From positions 186,001-250,000 of the forward strand of contig NZ_FOJI01000003.1 in NCBI RefSeq assembly GCF_900111235.1: a stretch of DNA of 64,000 bases, given 5' to 3'. The notes below the pieces were generated by a model, which saw nothing but the letters and a program-made list of their open reading frames with translations, was not told the origin of the DNA and did not search any database. The translations under genes and the position numbers were made by a program. The stretch is from [Clostridium] fimetarium. GTDB taxonomy: Bacteria; Bacillota; Clostridia; Lachnospirales; Lachnospiraceae. Of this stretch, positions 51,899-61,638 are shown piece by piece (within the stretch, counting starts at the first letter, position 1; the number at the start of each line of letters is the position of its first letter).

Positions 51899-53545
51899 TT
51901 ATTGTTGTAGAGACTCCATTATTGTTGGAATCAGTTGTTTCTTTCTTGAAACCACACCTTTCAGCTGAGCACTCATACCAACGCATTTTACACTAAATGC
52001 ACTTTCAATTAACTCTTTCGCATGATTTCCAGCGTAAATCACTTCACTGGATTCAGTCATGATATCTGTAAGCATGAAAAATACCATATTTAGGTTATTG
52101 TTTTCTATCATTGTATTAATATATGGAATCAAACGTTCTTTTATTTCTAAAAGTTCATTAGAATTCATTGAATTGATCTGTCCCACCCCTAATATAATAT
52201 CATTAAATGAGAACTGTTTAAAATCCTGGAAGAAAATTTCTTTTTCTGTTTTTGAAGATAGATTACTTCCGGCTTTGAAAATTTCGCTTGCATATGTTTC
52301 CACATCTATCTCAGCGATTTTAGCCAGATCATCCGCGGCTTGCTTATCAACTGCTGTACATGTAGGTGAACGATACATAAGCGTATCAGATATAATTGCA
52401 GAACATAACAACATTGCTGTTGTCTTATCGATTTCAACATCATTCTCCTTGTACATCTGATATATAATTGTTGCAGTACATCCTAATGGTTGATTTCTAA
52501 AAAATACTGGTGCAATTGTTTCAATCGTTCCCAATCTATGATGATCAATAATCTCTAGAATCTCAGCCTCTTCTATTCCGTCCACTGACTGATTCTTCTC
52601 ATTATGGTCTACGAGAATTAACTTCTTCCTATTGCTTCCTAGCAAATTACGTCTAGATATCATACCAACATAATTACCATTAGCATCAAGAATAGGGAAA
52701 TCTCTATAACGTTTCTTCGCCATAACTTGTTGGATTTCATCTGTAAAATCTTCTGTATGAAATGTAGTCAAGTTATCTCTCTTCATAAAATAGTTGATAG
52801 GCATACTTTGATTAATAAGTCTTGCAACTGAAAAAGTATCATGTGGAGTAGTTATAATCATACACTTTTTCTGTTCTGCCAACTTCTTAATTGTGATTGA
52901 TACTGTTGAGCCTTCACAAACTATAATACATCCTGCCTTCATCTCTATTGCACAAAACTGTGATTCATATCTGTCACCTAGAATAACCAAATCATTTGGT
53001 TCAATATAATTTTCCATCATATCTGGAGTTGTCGCAGCTATAAGCACTTTACCTTCAGTGAAATAAGTTTCTTCATTACCAACGATTAAAGTTCCTTCTA
53101 ATGTTGCTACAATATTTTTATACTTCGTATGCGCTGCAGATAAAATTCTACTGTCATACTCCTCCATATATGATTTTGCAATATCACCAATTGTTATTAA
53201 GCCTTCTATGTTACGACCAATTGTAATCGGAAGTGTCACAACATTATCGTTTTTCATTAGCGTCCAAGCATCTTTTAATGAAATATTTCTTGAAACACCT
53301 GGTGTCTCTCGAATTTCAATATCCTTTACTTGAGTTCTTACATCCTTAATATATCTTGGATGTTTTACTCCAGATTTTTCTAAAACATATTGTGTTTCCT
53401 CGTTAAGATGCCCCGCTCTTCTTGCCTCATAATGTTCCTCTGAAATTTTTGATTTCAAATTAGCATAGGCAATGGCTGAACATATTGAATCTGTATCTGG
53501 ATTCTTATGTCCAATTACAATTATTGGGCTCTTATAATCTGTCAT
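51899..53545 (-). CDS. Manganese-dependent inorganic pyrophosphatase (family II) with CBS-DRTGG insert
   Basis: 548 residues. The DHH domain starts IVIGHKNPDTDSICSAIAYA. An inserted regulatory block of two CBS motifs with a DRTGG domain between them spans ~65-305. The DHH domain then resumes (LVDHNEKNQ, IIDHHRLG), followed by the DHHA2 domain with the substrate-binding C-terminus (VSRKKQLIP). Enzymes of this layout hydrolyse PPi and are regulated by adenine nucleotides and diadenosine polyphosphates through the CBS pair. It lies 26 bp after the chemoreceptor gene. Confidence 0.92.
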   Translation of the reverse strand: MTDYKSPIIVIGHKNPDTDSICSAIAYANLKSKISEEHYEARRAGHLNEETQYVLEKSGVKHPRYIKDVRTQVKDIEIRETPGVSRNISLKDAWTLMKNDNVVTLPITIGRNIEGLITIGDIAKSYMEEYDSRILSAAHTKYKNIVATLEGTLIVGNEETYFTEGKVLIAATTPDMMENYIEPNDLVILGDRYESQFCAIEMKAGCIIVCEGSTVSITIKKLAEQKKCMIITTPHDTFSVARLINQSMPINYFMKRDNLTTFHTEDFTDEIQQVMAKKRYRDFPILDANGNYVGMISRRNLLGSNRKKLILVDHNEKNQSVDGIEEAEILEIIDHHRLGTIETIAPVFFRNQPLGCTATIIYQMYKENDVEIDKTTAMLLCSAIISDTLMYRSPTCTAVDKQAADDLAKIAEIDVETYASEIFKAGSNLSSKTEKEIFFQDFKQFSFNDIILGVGQINSMNSNELLEIKERLIPYINTMIENNNLNMVFFMLTDIMTESSEVIYAGNHAKELIESAFSVKCVGMSAQLKGVVSRKKQLIPTIMESLQQ

Positions 53546-53571
53546 TTAGCTTCTCCTATTTTTCAATGTTA

Positions 53572-54978
53572 CTATTTTTCTAACTGAAATTTCGTTTCAG
53601 TAATTTCACCCATACCGCGCATAACATCTTTAACTTTGCTAATTGCTTTTTTGAATCTACCATAAGCATCTAATGCTAGATTGAAATGCTTAATTGCAGC
53701 ATCAATATCTCCTCTATCTTTTGCGGTCCATGAATCTGTTCCGTGCTTATGTATATCATTATGGCAACTTATTAATTCCTTAAATGCCTGTGAATATGTA
53801 AGTCTCGTGTCTGTCTGCGCTGAAATCCATTTTCCAAGTTTACATGCAGTTGGGTTATTTAACTGCGTGATTTTAAGTTCTTCAAAACCTACCGCATTAT
53901 TGTATATTCTCCATGTTAAAATAAAATGATCAATCTCAAATACTTTCAACCAGTCTAATTTTGTAATCTCCGCAAATCCTCTGACCATATCGCTTCTAAC
54001 CGTATCAATATAACGACCTGACTTAAACATATGGTTCCCTGCATCCATACAATCTTTCGAAAGTTCTTGATAACTTTCTGAAATATTTTCAATCTGAATA
54101 CCAAATTCCCTTGTGACTGCTGACTGTGTATCAACAGCTCCATATATACTATCAATTTCTTCTCTAATTGTGTTAATTTGACTATTAATCAACTGAATAT
54201 CCTTAACCGATTGCTCAACTTTCTGATTGCCGTTAGCTAATCTATTCGTTGTTTCATCCATTGCAGATGCTAAACTTCCTATGCCAACTTGTAATTCTGT
54301 TACAGTTCTAACAATATCCTCTGCTGATGCTGATGTATTACTAGATAATTGTCTTACCTGATCTGCGACAACCGCGAACCCTTTTCCTGCTTCACCAGCT
54401 CTGGCTGCTTCAATCGAAGCATTTAATGCAAGTAAATTACTTTGGCTAGCAATCTTCTTAACCATATCTATAATTTCACTGATCTTGTTGATTTTTTCCT
54501 GAAATGTTTGAACCTGAATATTTATTTTTGTAATGTCCTCTGACGATGCATTAACAACTTTAATACTTTCATTCATATTAACTTCACTTTGCTCAGAAGC
54601 TTTAATAACCTCATATGTATTATCTTTGATATGAGCTACTGAATTAGAAATATCTTTAATTGAACTTTCAAGATTTTTACTAGAATCCTTCATATCGTCA
54701 ATTGATACAGTCTGCAGTTTTACTTGATCAAACATACTTTTGACATAGGAATTATCACCAATAGACATCATAGCATTATTTAATCTCATTATAAACTTAT
54801 TATTGCTCTCTTTAACCGTTAATATTACAGAATTAAACTTTTCAGCAATTGCAGGGTTTAAATATACACTAGTGTCAACGCTCGCATACTCACCCGCTAT
54901 CACCTTATCCATTGCCTCCGTCAATAACTCTAAATCGGTTCTTTTCTTCTCACTGTTTTGTACTTTTTTTGAAAACAT
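53572..54978 (-). CDS. Soluble methyl-accepting chemotaxis protein with C-terminal CZB domain
   Basis: 468 residues without membrane helices, hence cytoplasmic. The MCP signalling hairpin tip is NLLALNASIEAARAGEAGKGFAVVADQVRQL (key part EAARAGE). The C-terminal ~110 residues are a CZB zinc-sensing domain: an early His in DHFILTWRIY, CKLGKW, and CHNDIHKHG. CZB receptors bind zinc and respond to hypochlorite or metal level. Start at 54978 because GGAGG is 8 nt upstream. No che genes are nearby. Confidence 0.92.
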   Translation of the reverse strand: MFSKKVQNSEKKRTDLELLTEAMDKVIAGEYASVDTSVYLNPAIAEKFNSVILTVKESNNKFIMRLNNAMMSIGDNSYVKSMFDQVKLQTVSIDDMKDSSKNLESSIKDISNSVAHIKDNTYEVIKASEQSEVNMNESIKVVNASSEDITKINIQVQTFQEKINKISEIIDMVKKIASQSNLLALNASIEAARAGEAGKGFAVVADQVRQLSSNTSASAEDIVRTVTELQVGIGSLASAMDETTNRLANGNQKVEQSVKDIQLINSQINTIREEIDSIYGAVDTQSAVTREFGIQIENISESYQELSKDCMDAGNHMFKSGRYIDTVRSDMVRGFAEITKLDWLKVFEIDHFILTWRIYNNAVGFEELKITQLNNPTACKLGKWISAQTDTRLTYSQAFKELISCHNDIHKHGTDSWTAKDRGDIDAAIKHFNLALDAYGRFKKAISKVKDVMRGMGEITETKFQLEK

Positions 54979-55196
54979 TTCCATACCTCCAACGTAAGTT
55001 TTCCATTACATATCTCTCCTAACCTATAATAAAAATAGTCAAGTTAGTATCTCCAAATGTATTTATCTTATTGTATATTATTATACCATAATTCATATTT
55101 ATTTTCACTTATTTTCTTATATTTTTAATATAACTTCTCTTATTTATTTTCTTTTGAAATCATATTGGAAATATTAATAATATTATAAGGAAAACC

Positions 55197-56828
55197 TTAC
55201 ATAGCAACACTTACATCAGCCGAAGCAATTGTAGATGGGCGGTGTGCAATCATAATAGTTGTTCTATCTTTCATCAAATTATCAAGTGCTTCCTGAACTA
55301 ATCTTTCCGATTCATTATCAAGTGCTGATGTAGCTTCATCCAATAAAAGAATTGGTGCATTTTTGAGTACAGCCCTTGCAATTGCAATTCGTTGTCTCTC
55401 GCCTCCCGATAATTTTCCGCCACGTTCACCAGGAATTGTATCGTATCCATTTTCCTGTTTTTCTATAAACTCATGCGCATTGGCCGCCTTTGCTGCTAGA
55501 ATAATTTCGTCATCTGTTGCCTTCATATTGCCATAAGCTATATTTTCCTTGATACTTACATTATAAATGTATGGTTCTTGAGGAACGTAGGCAATCATAT
55601 CTCTAAGATTTTTTAGCCCTAATTCTTGCATCGATTTTCCACCAATGGAAATTCTACCTTCTTCTGGTTCATAAAATCCGAGTAAAATCTTAGCAAGCGT
55701 ACTTTTTCCACGTCCTGAGGTTCCTGTAATTGCTACCGAAGTCCCCTTCTTAACACTCAACGAAAAATGATCCAGAATTTTTCTATCTTCGGTATATCCA
55801 AATGTAATATCCTCAAATTCAATATATTCCTTGCCGCTTGCACCAGTAATATTGTATGCATCGGCTTCCTCTTCTTCATCTAGAAATTCAAACACTCGGC
55901 CTGCAATTGAAATACAATTAACTAATTCTGGGATATAACGTCCAATCTGTAAAAACTGCCAGCTGAATGCGCCATACATCGCATAGATTGCCGTCAGAGA
56001 GCCAATCGTAGTCACACCTTTTTCAACATAAAAAATACCAACACCCAAAAACGCCAATGAGCATATCAAGTCAAAACCTGCATTGATCCCTTCAAGACAA
56101 GCTGAAAATATATTTTTCTTCTTCTGTGACGTAGCGAAATTATTATTTGCCTCTTCATACTTTTCAACAATTTGTTTCCCAGCTGAAAATATTTTCGTCA
56201 TTTCGATTCCTTGCAATAAATTAGACAATCTCTCTGTCATTGCCGAATTTTTCTTTGACAAATCAGAGCCTATGTTCTTCATTGGTTTCACAAATATAGA
56301 ATTACAAATTAATGATATAATATTCACCCCAAGCAGGCATAAAGTTACCTGCCAACTAAGTGTAAACATTGGAATCAAATATACAATAACAATTATAATA
56401 GGCGCTACAAGTCGCCTAAGTCTTGAACGATAAATATCTGTTGCAGTATTTGTGTCATACAACAACTTGGAAATAAAATCACCACTATGATGATTTTCAT
56501 AGTAAGACATTGGTAATTTCATCGCCTTTGAAAACACTAGCTTTTGAACAACTGCAGTTCCTCTTTTACCTTCAATATTATAGATTATCGTACCCGCCCA
56601 GCAGATTAACAATGAAATGAACCCTGCAATTACATTTAAGGTAATTAGTCTCGCTAAACCTGAAGTATCTTTACTTTGCGCTATCTCCAAAACACCTTTT
56701 AATAAATATGCAGAAATAACATAAAACAGCGCCCCACTAATTGTCATAATAATAATTACAAAGCTGTACAGATATAACTTCTTATCAAGGAGCTTCATAA
56801 ATCTAACAAATGTTTTTCTAAGATTCAT
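55197..56828 (-). CDS. ABC exporter half-transporter, C-terminally shortened
   Basis: 543 residues. Type I exporter membrane domain with six helices, then an NBD: Walker A GTSGRGKST, Q-loop YVPQEPY, signature KLSGGERQRIAIARA, Walker B ILLLDEATSALD, H-loop IAHRPSTI. The frame ends ADVSVAM right after the H-loop, so the usual last ~40 residues (VL-x-x-G-x-I-x-E-x-GTH-x-EL) are missing. No continuation is seen in other frames downstream. It overlaps the partner gene by 4 bp, so it should be the second half of a heterodimer. Confidence 0.88.
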   Translation of the reverse strand: MNLRKTFVRFMKLLDKKLYLYSFVIIIMTISGALFYVISAYLLKGVLEIAQSKDTSGLARLITLNVIAGFISLLICWAGTIIYNIEGKRGTAVVQKLVFSKAMKLPMSYYENHHSGDFISKLLYDTNTATDIYRSRLRRLVAPIIIVIVYLIPMFTLSWQVTLCLLGVNIISLICNSIFVKPMKNIGSDLSKKNSAMTERLSNLLQGIEMTKIFSAGKQIVEKYEEANNNFATSQKKKNIFSACLEGINAGFDLICSLAFLGVGIFYVEKGVTTIGSLTAIYAMYGAFSWQFLQIGRYIPELVNCISIAGRVFEFLDEEEEADAYNITGASGKEYIEFEDITFGYTEDRKILDHFSLSVKKGTSVAITGTSGRGKSTLAKILLGFYEPEEGRISIGGKSMQELGLKNLRDMIAYVPQEPYIYNVSIKENIAYGNMKATDDEIILAAKAANAHEFIEKQENGYDTIPGERGGKLSGGERQRIAIARAVLKNAPILLLDEATSALDNESERLVQEALDNLMKDRTTIMIAHRPSTIASADVSVAM

Positions 56829-58771
56829 AATTCACACACCCCTTGTTTTTTTATTTTATCACTTTTATTTAACTCTTTTTTACTTTCATTTAATTCTTTT
56901 TTATTTCTATTTAATTCATTCCTCTTGTTATTTAATTTTATTTCATTTTTATTTAATTCATTCTCATTTTCATTTTCATTTAATTCTTTTTCAATATCAT
57001 TCAATTTATCTGCACTCAACGCTTTTTGATCTTCCTCAGTCATGGTTTTTTCACAACTATACAGCTCTGAATAAGTCCCATTTTTATGTAATAATTCATC
57101 ATGCGTTCCAGATTCGACAATTCTACCATCAGCGAACACGCAAATCTTATCAGCCTTTTCAATTGTAGAAAGTCTATGTGCAATTATGATTACCGTTTTA
57201 TTTTCTGATATTTTATCGATTGCATCTTGAATCAAAGATTCCGTCAAAACATCAATTGCGGATGTCGGTTCATCCAAAAGTAGAATAGGTGCATTTTTAA
57301 GGAATGCTCTTGCAATAGATATTCGCTGGCGTTCACCACCCGATAACCTTACACCCCTTTCGCCAACAAGCGTCTCATATTTTTCGGGAAGATCTACAAT
57401 AAAATCATGTATATTCGCTCGTTTACACGCTTCTATTACTTCATCTCTAGTTGCGTCTACACGTCCATAGGCCACATTCTCTGCTATTGTTTCAGGAAAT
57501 AAGAAAACGCTTTGTGATACCAATGCAAATTGTTCTCTTGCTTTAGAAAGATTCCATTCAAGAAACTTCTTTCCCATCAAGTAATAGTCGCCTGAATCTT
57601 GTGTATAAAATCCACAAAAGATTTTGAAAACAGTTGTTTTTCCCTGTCCAGAGCCACCTGCAAAAGCGGTCGTTTTACCTCGTTCGATTTCCACATCTAG
57701 TCCATCAAAAATCTTTCTTCCACCTTCCTCATATCCAAATATAAGATTTTTCAAAATAATTGCATCCGTGCATTCCTGTTGATTACTATTTGATTCCTCA
57801 ATAAAATAATCTCCACTAGGTTCATCTTTCTGTGACATAATCTCTTCAAGCCTGTTTATTGATACATTCATTTCTCTTGCATCATTTATAATAAATGGAA
57901 GTTCACTCATTGAATGTGCCAAACGGTTAATTAATATCATGAAGGACATCATTCCACCAATTGTTACCGTGCCAGAAAATGTTTGATACAATATAAACAC
58001 AGAACACACAATTGTTGGCACCCATGAAATCATCTGTTGCAAAACCCAAGACCCCATTGATATCGTTGTCCTTTGATATTCATTTTTCACAATATCATCA
58101 ATTGCCTTATCTAGTTTATTCTTGATTACTTCAAATAAATTATAGCTTCTTCCTACGACAATTCCTTGGATACTATCACCCGCTATCGAAGCCATCAAAT
58201 CAAGTTTTCCTCTTCTTTTCTTTGCTAAAGCAACCATTTTCTTGGCAATGAGATTAGCAGCTATTATTAATATCGGGTAGCAAAGTAAAACTACAATAAG
58301 CAATTTGAAATTTAGCCCTGCTATGTATATCATAATTGTAACAATCGTAATAAGCACTGTACATATATCTGGCAAAGTCTCAGAAAAAAATTTTCCGGTT
58401 TCTGCAATATCAGAGATAAGTTTATTAATAATACTTCCAGAACCTAAATCATCAAAATATTTGTATTTTAATTTTGCCAACTTCTGGGCTGATTCATTCT
58501 TAAATGCCGTCTGTACATTTACGCTAAAAGTGGATGATGAATAACTCTTAATAAAGGCACTAACCAGTCCAATAAATGCCATTATTATAAGTTGCCATAT
58601 GAATTTGCTCATCATTATGTGTTCGCCTGCAAGTAGCTTATCTACAGCCCCCGCAACCAATGCATTGCCCTGTACAACCACTGACGTTAATACATATGCC
58701 ATGATAAGATTAATAATAAACCAATGTACATACCTAAATGAAATTTTCAAAAATGTTCTTTTCCTTATCAT
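56825..58771 (-). CDS. ABC exporter half-transporter with ELN-repeat tail
   Basis: 648 residues. Six-helix membrane domain, NBD with Walker A GGSGQGKTT, signature RLSGGERQRISIARA, Walker B ILLLDEPTSAIDVLT and H-loop IAHRLST. After the normal end (VESGTHDELLHKNGTYSELY) comes a ~70-residue tail rich in Glu/Leu/Asn/Lys with ELN(E/K)NE/NRKKELN repeats, likely a coiled coil, from slippage-prone DNA at 56870-57005. The Walker B region has DEPTSAI, so this site looks catalytically intact. Start 58771 follows GGGAG. Confidence 0.9.
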   Translation of the reverse strand: MIRKRTFLKISFRYVHWFIINLIMAYVLTSVVVQGNALVAGAVDKLLAGEHIMMSKFIWQLIIMAFIGLVSAFIKSYSSSTFSVNVQTAFKNESAQKLAKLKYKYFDDLGSGSIINKLISDIAETGKFFSETLPDICTVLITIVTIMIYIAGLNFKLLIVVLLCYPILIIAANLIAKKMVALAKKRRGKLDLMASIAGDSIQGIVVGRSYNLFEVIKNKLDKAIDDIVKNEYQRTTISMGSWVLQQMISWVPTIVCSVFILYQTFSGTVTIGGMMSFMILINRLAHSMSELPFIINDAREMNVSINRLEEIMSQKDEPSGDYFIEESNSNQQECTDAIILKNLIFGYEEGGRKIFDGLDVEIERGKTTAFAGGSGQGKTTVFKIFCGFYTQDSGDYYLMGKKFLEWNLSKAREQFALVSQSVFLFPETIAENVAYGRVDATRDEVIEACKRANIHDFIVDLPEKYETLVGERGVRLSGGERQRISIARAFLKNAPILLLDEPTSAIDVLTESLIQDAIDKISENKTVIIIAHRLSTIEKADKICVFADGRIVESGTHDELLHKNGTYSELYSCEKTMTEEDQKALSADKLNDIEKELNENENENELNKNEIKLNNKRNELNRNKKELNESKKELNKSDKIKKQGVCEL

Positions 58772-58830
58772 CACTATATCTCCCGTTTCCAAATTTATCC
58801 TTTATTATAACTACATATTATCAACTTTAC

Positions 58831-58884
58831 AATGATTAATTAACTCTAAATACAATAAATGATTAATTAATTCTAAATACAAAA
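58831..58884. repeat. 27-bp direct repeat x2 upstream of the ABC exporter
   Basis: AATGATTAATTAA(C/T)TCTAAATACAA occurs at 58831 and 58858. It lies ahead of the exporter start on the minus strand and overlaps the downstream edge of the permease terminator; operator or simple duplication. Confidence 0.7.
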
Positions 58885-58919
58885 AAAGTCCACCGCTACT
58901 TTTAAAAGCGATGGACTTT
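58881..58919 (-). terminator. Terminator of the ArsP_2-like permease gene
   Basis: AAAGTCCATCGCT / AGCGGTGGACTTT stem, loop TTTAAAAGT, then T7 on the minus strand, ~10 nt past the stop. Confidence 0.93.
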
Positions 58920-58928
58920 CTTATGTTG

Positions 58929-59792
58929 TTATATAACAAATCCTATTAGGTCAACAAAAATACCTATAGTAACACTAATTACATATACAATTGCTACGAT
59001 TTTAACATTCTCTTTTATATCATAATTAACTTTAAACAATACAAGGAAACCAACTCCAGCTGCCGATAACAATCCTGCAAGCATTGAGCCTGTACTCATA
59101 ATACCTTGTAAATATAGCTGCGTAATTACTACTGAGGCTGCACAATTAGGAATTAGCCCTACCATACCTGCAATTAAATTACCTAAAAACGGCTGATTTA
59201 AAATTATATGGCCTAGATTTTCCTGCCCAATAAAAAAGATCAAAACATTAAGGGCAAATGATATCAAAACAATATACATCATAATAATCAATGTATGTTT
59301 TAATGCTGACTTTAGAATGCCGTTTTCACAATGGCAATGTTCATGTTCGCAGATGCCACCAATCGTTTCATTAATATCTATCGCATTCGCAGATCTCCTC
59401 ATAATTAGATCAATTAAAAAACCAGCTATCATACCAACAACTATTTTGATACCAACGATTGTTAATATAATACTTACGCTAACTTTTTCCGAAATAAATA
59501 CTGGAATCATCTCATCTGAAGTAGATAAATATATTGAAATCAAAGTACCTAACGTAATAACTCGTCCCGCATATAAGTTAGATGCTGCCGCCGAGAATCC
59601 ACACTGTGGAAATGCTCCAAGAACACCTCCAATTGCTGGCCCAAACTTGCCTGACTTCTTTATTAAATCCCTAGTTTTAGAACTAGTTCGATGTTCTAGA
59701 TATTCCATTACAATATAAGTTATTAGAAGAAAAGGAAACAACTTAATACTATCGATAAGCGTGTCCGTTAAAACATGTAACACAATAATCAC
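58929..59792 (-). CDS. Putative metal(loid) permease (ArsP_2 / DUF2899-like)
   Basis: 287 residues, about eight membrane helices. Conserved-looking elements include GAFPQCGFSAAASNLYAGRVITLGTL and, in the second half, GLIPNCAASVVITQLYLQG, an internal duplication typical of this family. A cytoplasmic loop carries EHEHCHC, a likely metal-binding cluster. Annotated relatives are called arsenic efflux or putative manganese transporter, without firm proof. It lies between a PAP2 gene and an ABC exporter. Confidence 0.78.
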   Translation of the reverse strand: MIIVLHVLTDTLIDSIKLFPFLLITYIVMEYLEHRTSSKTRDLIKKSGKFGPAIGGVLGAFPQCGFSAAASNLYAGRVITLGTLISIYLSTSDEMIPVFISEKVSVSIILTIVGIKIVVGMIAGFLIDLIMRRSANAIDINETIGGICEHEHCHCENGILKSALKHTLIIMMYIVLISFALNVLIFFIGQENLGHIILNQPFLGNLIAGMVGLIPNCAASVVITQLYLQGIMSTGSMLAGLLSAAGVGFLVLFKVNYDIKENVKIVAIVYVISVTIGIFVDLIGFVI

Positions 59793-59837
59793 CTCTATTT
59801 TATTCTTTCACTAAAATTGGAATCACTCAATTATATG

Positions 59838-59895
59838 TCTTTTCCAAGCGTTGGAGTGACCCATTTATAATTCTTTTCCAAGCGTTGGAGTGACC
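59838..59895. repeat. 33-bp-spaced direct duplication at the PAP2 3' end
   Basis: CTTTTCCAAGCGTTGGAGTG (continuing GACCCA) occurs at 59838 and again at 59871. The second copy encodes the C-terminus WVTPTLGKEL; the first lies just past the stop and would encode WVTPTLGKDI plus stop. A recent tandem duplication of the gene end. Confidence 0.9.
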
Positions 59896-60422
59896 CAATC
59901 AGAAAACTTTGAATAGCGCTTGCTAATCGATTTGATTATAAAGTAAGCAATAACACCATATAAACTTCCAAGAATTAAACTGACAAATACATCAGATGGA
60001 TAATGTACGAACAAATAAATTCTTGAAATAGCAATATTTGCAGCTATAATAAGCGCAATTATTCCCATTCTTTTATGGTACATAAACAATGCAACTGCTG
60101 CTGCAAATGATGCTGAAGTATGACCTGATGGGAATGAATAGTCGGTGGGATTCTTAATTAGTAGATGCACTGATGTATCAACCCAACAAGGTCTAGGTCT
60201 TGCCACCAAGTTCTTCATAATTCCATTACACATGATCAGGGAAAGTAATAGCGCTAAACCCATAGTAATTCCACATATTCTATATTTCTTTGTGCACATA
60301 AGCACAGCTGCCAATAAAATCCATAACATTCCACCGTTAACTAAATTAGTAAAGCCAATCATAACCGAGTCTAAAACATGATTACTAATTGATTGAAACC
60401 AAAATAAAATACTAAATTCCAT
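59865..60422 (-). CDS. PAP2-family lipid phosphatase
   Basis: 185 residues. All three PAP2 motifs: KNLVARPRP, FPSGHTSASF and SRIYLFVHYPSDV, embedded in 5-6 membrane helices. Candidate undecaprenyl-pyrophosphate or phosphatidylglycerophosphate phosphatase (the BcrC/YodM group); specificity is not decided by sequence. The end is followed by a duplicate of its last codons. Confidence 0.9.
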   Translation of the reverse strand: MEFSILFWFQSISNHVLDSVMIGFTNLVNGGMLWILLAAVLMCTKKYRICGITMGLALLLSLIMCNGIMKNLVARPRPCWVDTSVHLLIKNPTDYSFPSGHTSASFAAAVALFMYHKRMGIIALIIAANIAISRIYLFVHYPSDVFVSLILGSLYGVIAYFIIKSISKRYSKFSDWVTPTLGKEL

Positions 60423-60519
60423 TACATATCACCATATTTCCTTTTATCTTCAGCTTAATATACTTGTATTTTTTTATTAATTCTTATTAATTCTTATTAA
60501 CTCTGATTAGTGCTTGCAA

Positions 60520-61596
60520 TTAGTTATCCAAATTACTTAACTTAGCAGCCTGGTCTGCTGCAGTAAGGCTATCTATAATTTCGTCAATATAGCCATCCAT
60601 AATAGAATCAATCTTGTATAACGTAAGGTTAATTCTGTGCTCTGTAACGCGACCTTGTGGAAAGTTATAAGTTCTTATCTTCTCAGAACGATCTCCAGTA
60701 CCAACCTGGCTTCTTCTAACTTCTGCTTCAGCGTTATTTTTCTTTTCTTCTTCTAATTCGTAAAGCTTTGCGCGAAGGACTTTCATTGCTTTGTCCTTGT
60801 TCTTGAGCTGTGATTTTTCATCTTGGCACGAAATAACAATACCAGATGGCATATGAGTAAGACGAACAGCTGAATCCGTTGTATTTACACACTGACCACC
60901 GTTTCCAGATGATCGAAATACATCAAATCTACAGTCATTCATATTAATCTCGACTTCAACATCTTCTACTTCTGGCATGATTGCAACCGTAGCTGTTGAT
61001 GTATGAATACGCCCACCTGATTCAGTTTCTGGTACACGCTGAACTCTGTGCACACCACTTTCATACTTAAGCTTTGAGTATGCGCCCTGACCGTTAATCA
61101 TAAACACTACTTCTTTGAAACCACCGATACCATTCTCATTAAAGCTAACCATCTCAACTTTCCAACGAGCTCGCTCTGCATATCTTGAATACATTCTATA
61201 TAATTCCGAAGCAAATAATGCGGCTTCATCTCCACCTGCACCTGCACGGATTTCAACGAATACATTCTTATCATCGTTTGGATCTTTGGGTAAAAGTAGG
61301 ACTTTAATTTCTTGTTCAAGTTCTTCCACTCTTGCTTTTGAATCATTGAGTTCATCCTTAGCAAGTTCTCTCATCTCGTCATCGCTTTCCTCGTCTAACA
61401 TAACGAGGCTATCAGCAATATTTTGTTTGCATGATTTGTACTCTATAAATGCATTTACAATGGGAACCAAATCATTTTGTTCCTTCATGAGTTTACGAAA
61501 ACGTTCCTGGTTATTAACAACATCAGGATTACTTAATTCTGCCGTAAGATCTTCATTTCTATTTACTAAATCTTCTAATCTGTCGAATATATCCAC
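60520..61596 (-). CDS. prfA: Peptide chain release factor 1
   Basis: 358 residues. RF1 rather than RF2 because of the PxT tripeptide ([19 protein letters not shown]) and no SPF; the GGQ loop is [24 protein letters not shown]. It recognises UAA and UAG. The start is GTG 61596 behind GGAGGAA. It follows prmC, whose product methylates the GGQ glutamine. Confidence 0.96.
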   Translation of the reverse strand: MDIFDRLEDLVNRNEDLTAELSNPDVVNNQERFRKLMKEQNDLVPIVNAFIEYKSCKQNIADSLVMLDEESDDEMRELAKDELNDSKARVEELEQEIKVLLLPKDPNDDKNVFVEIRAGAGGDEAALFASELYRMYSRYAERARWKVEMVSFNENGIGGFKEVVFMINGQGAYSKLKYESGVHRVQRVPETESGGRIHTSTATVAIMPEVEDVEVEINMNDCRFDVFRSSGNGGQCVNTTDSAVRLTHMPSGIVISCQDEKSQLKNKDKAMKVLRAKLYELEEEKKNNAEAEVRRSQVGTGDRSEKIRTYNFPQGRVTEHRINLTLYKIDSIMDGYIDEIIDSLTAADQAAKLSNLDN

Positions 61597-61638
61597 AACA
61601 AATTTCCTCCATATCTATTACCTAATTTATATCATATG

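Noticed and set aside
55100-55200. Frameshift truncating the ABC exporter
   Set aside because: I looked for the missing NBD end (G-x-I-x-E-x-GTH) in the other frames downstream of 55197 and found none, so this is a true short end rather than a simple frameshift.
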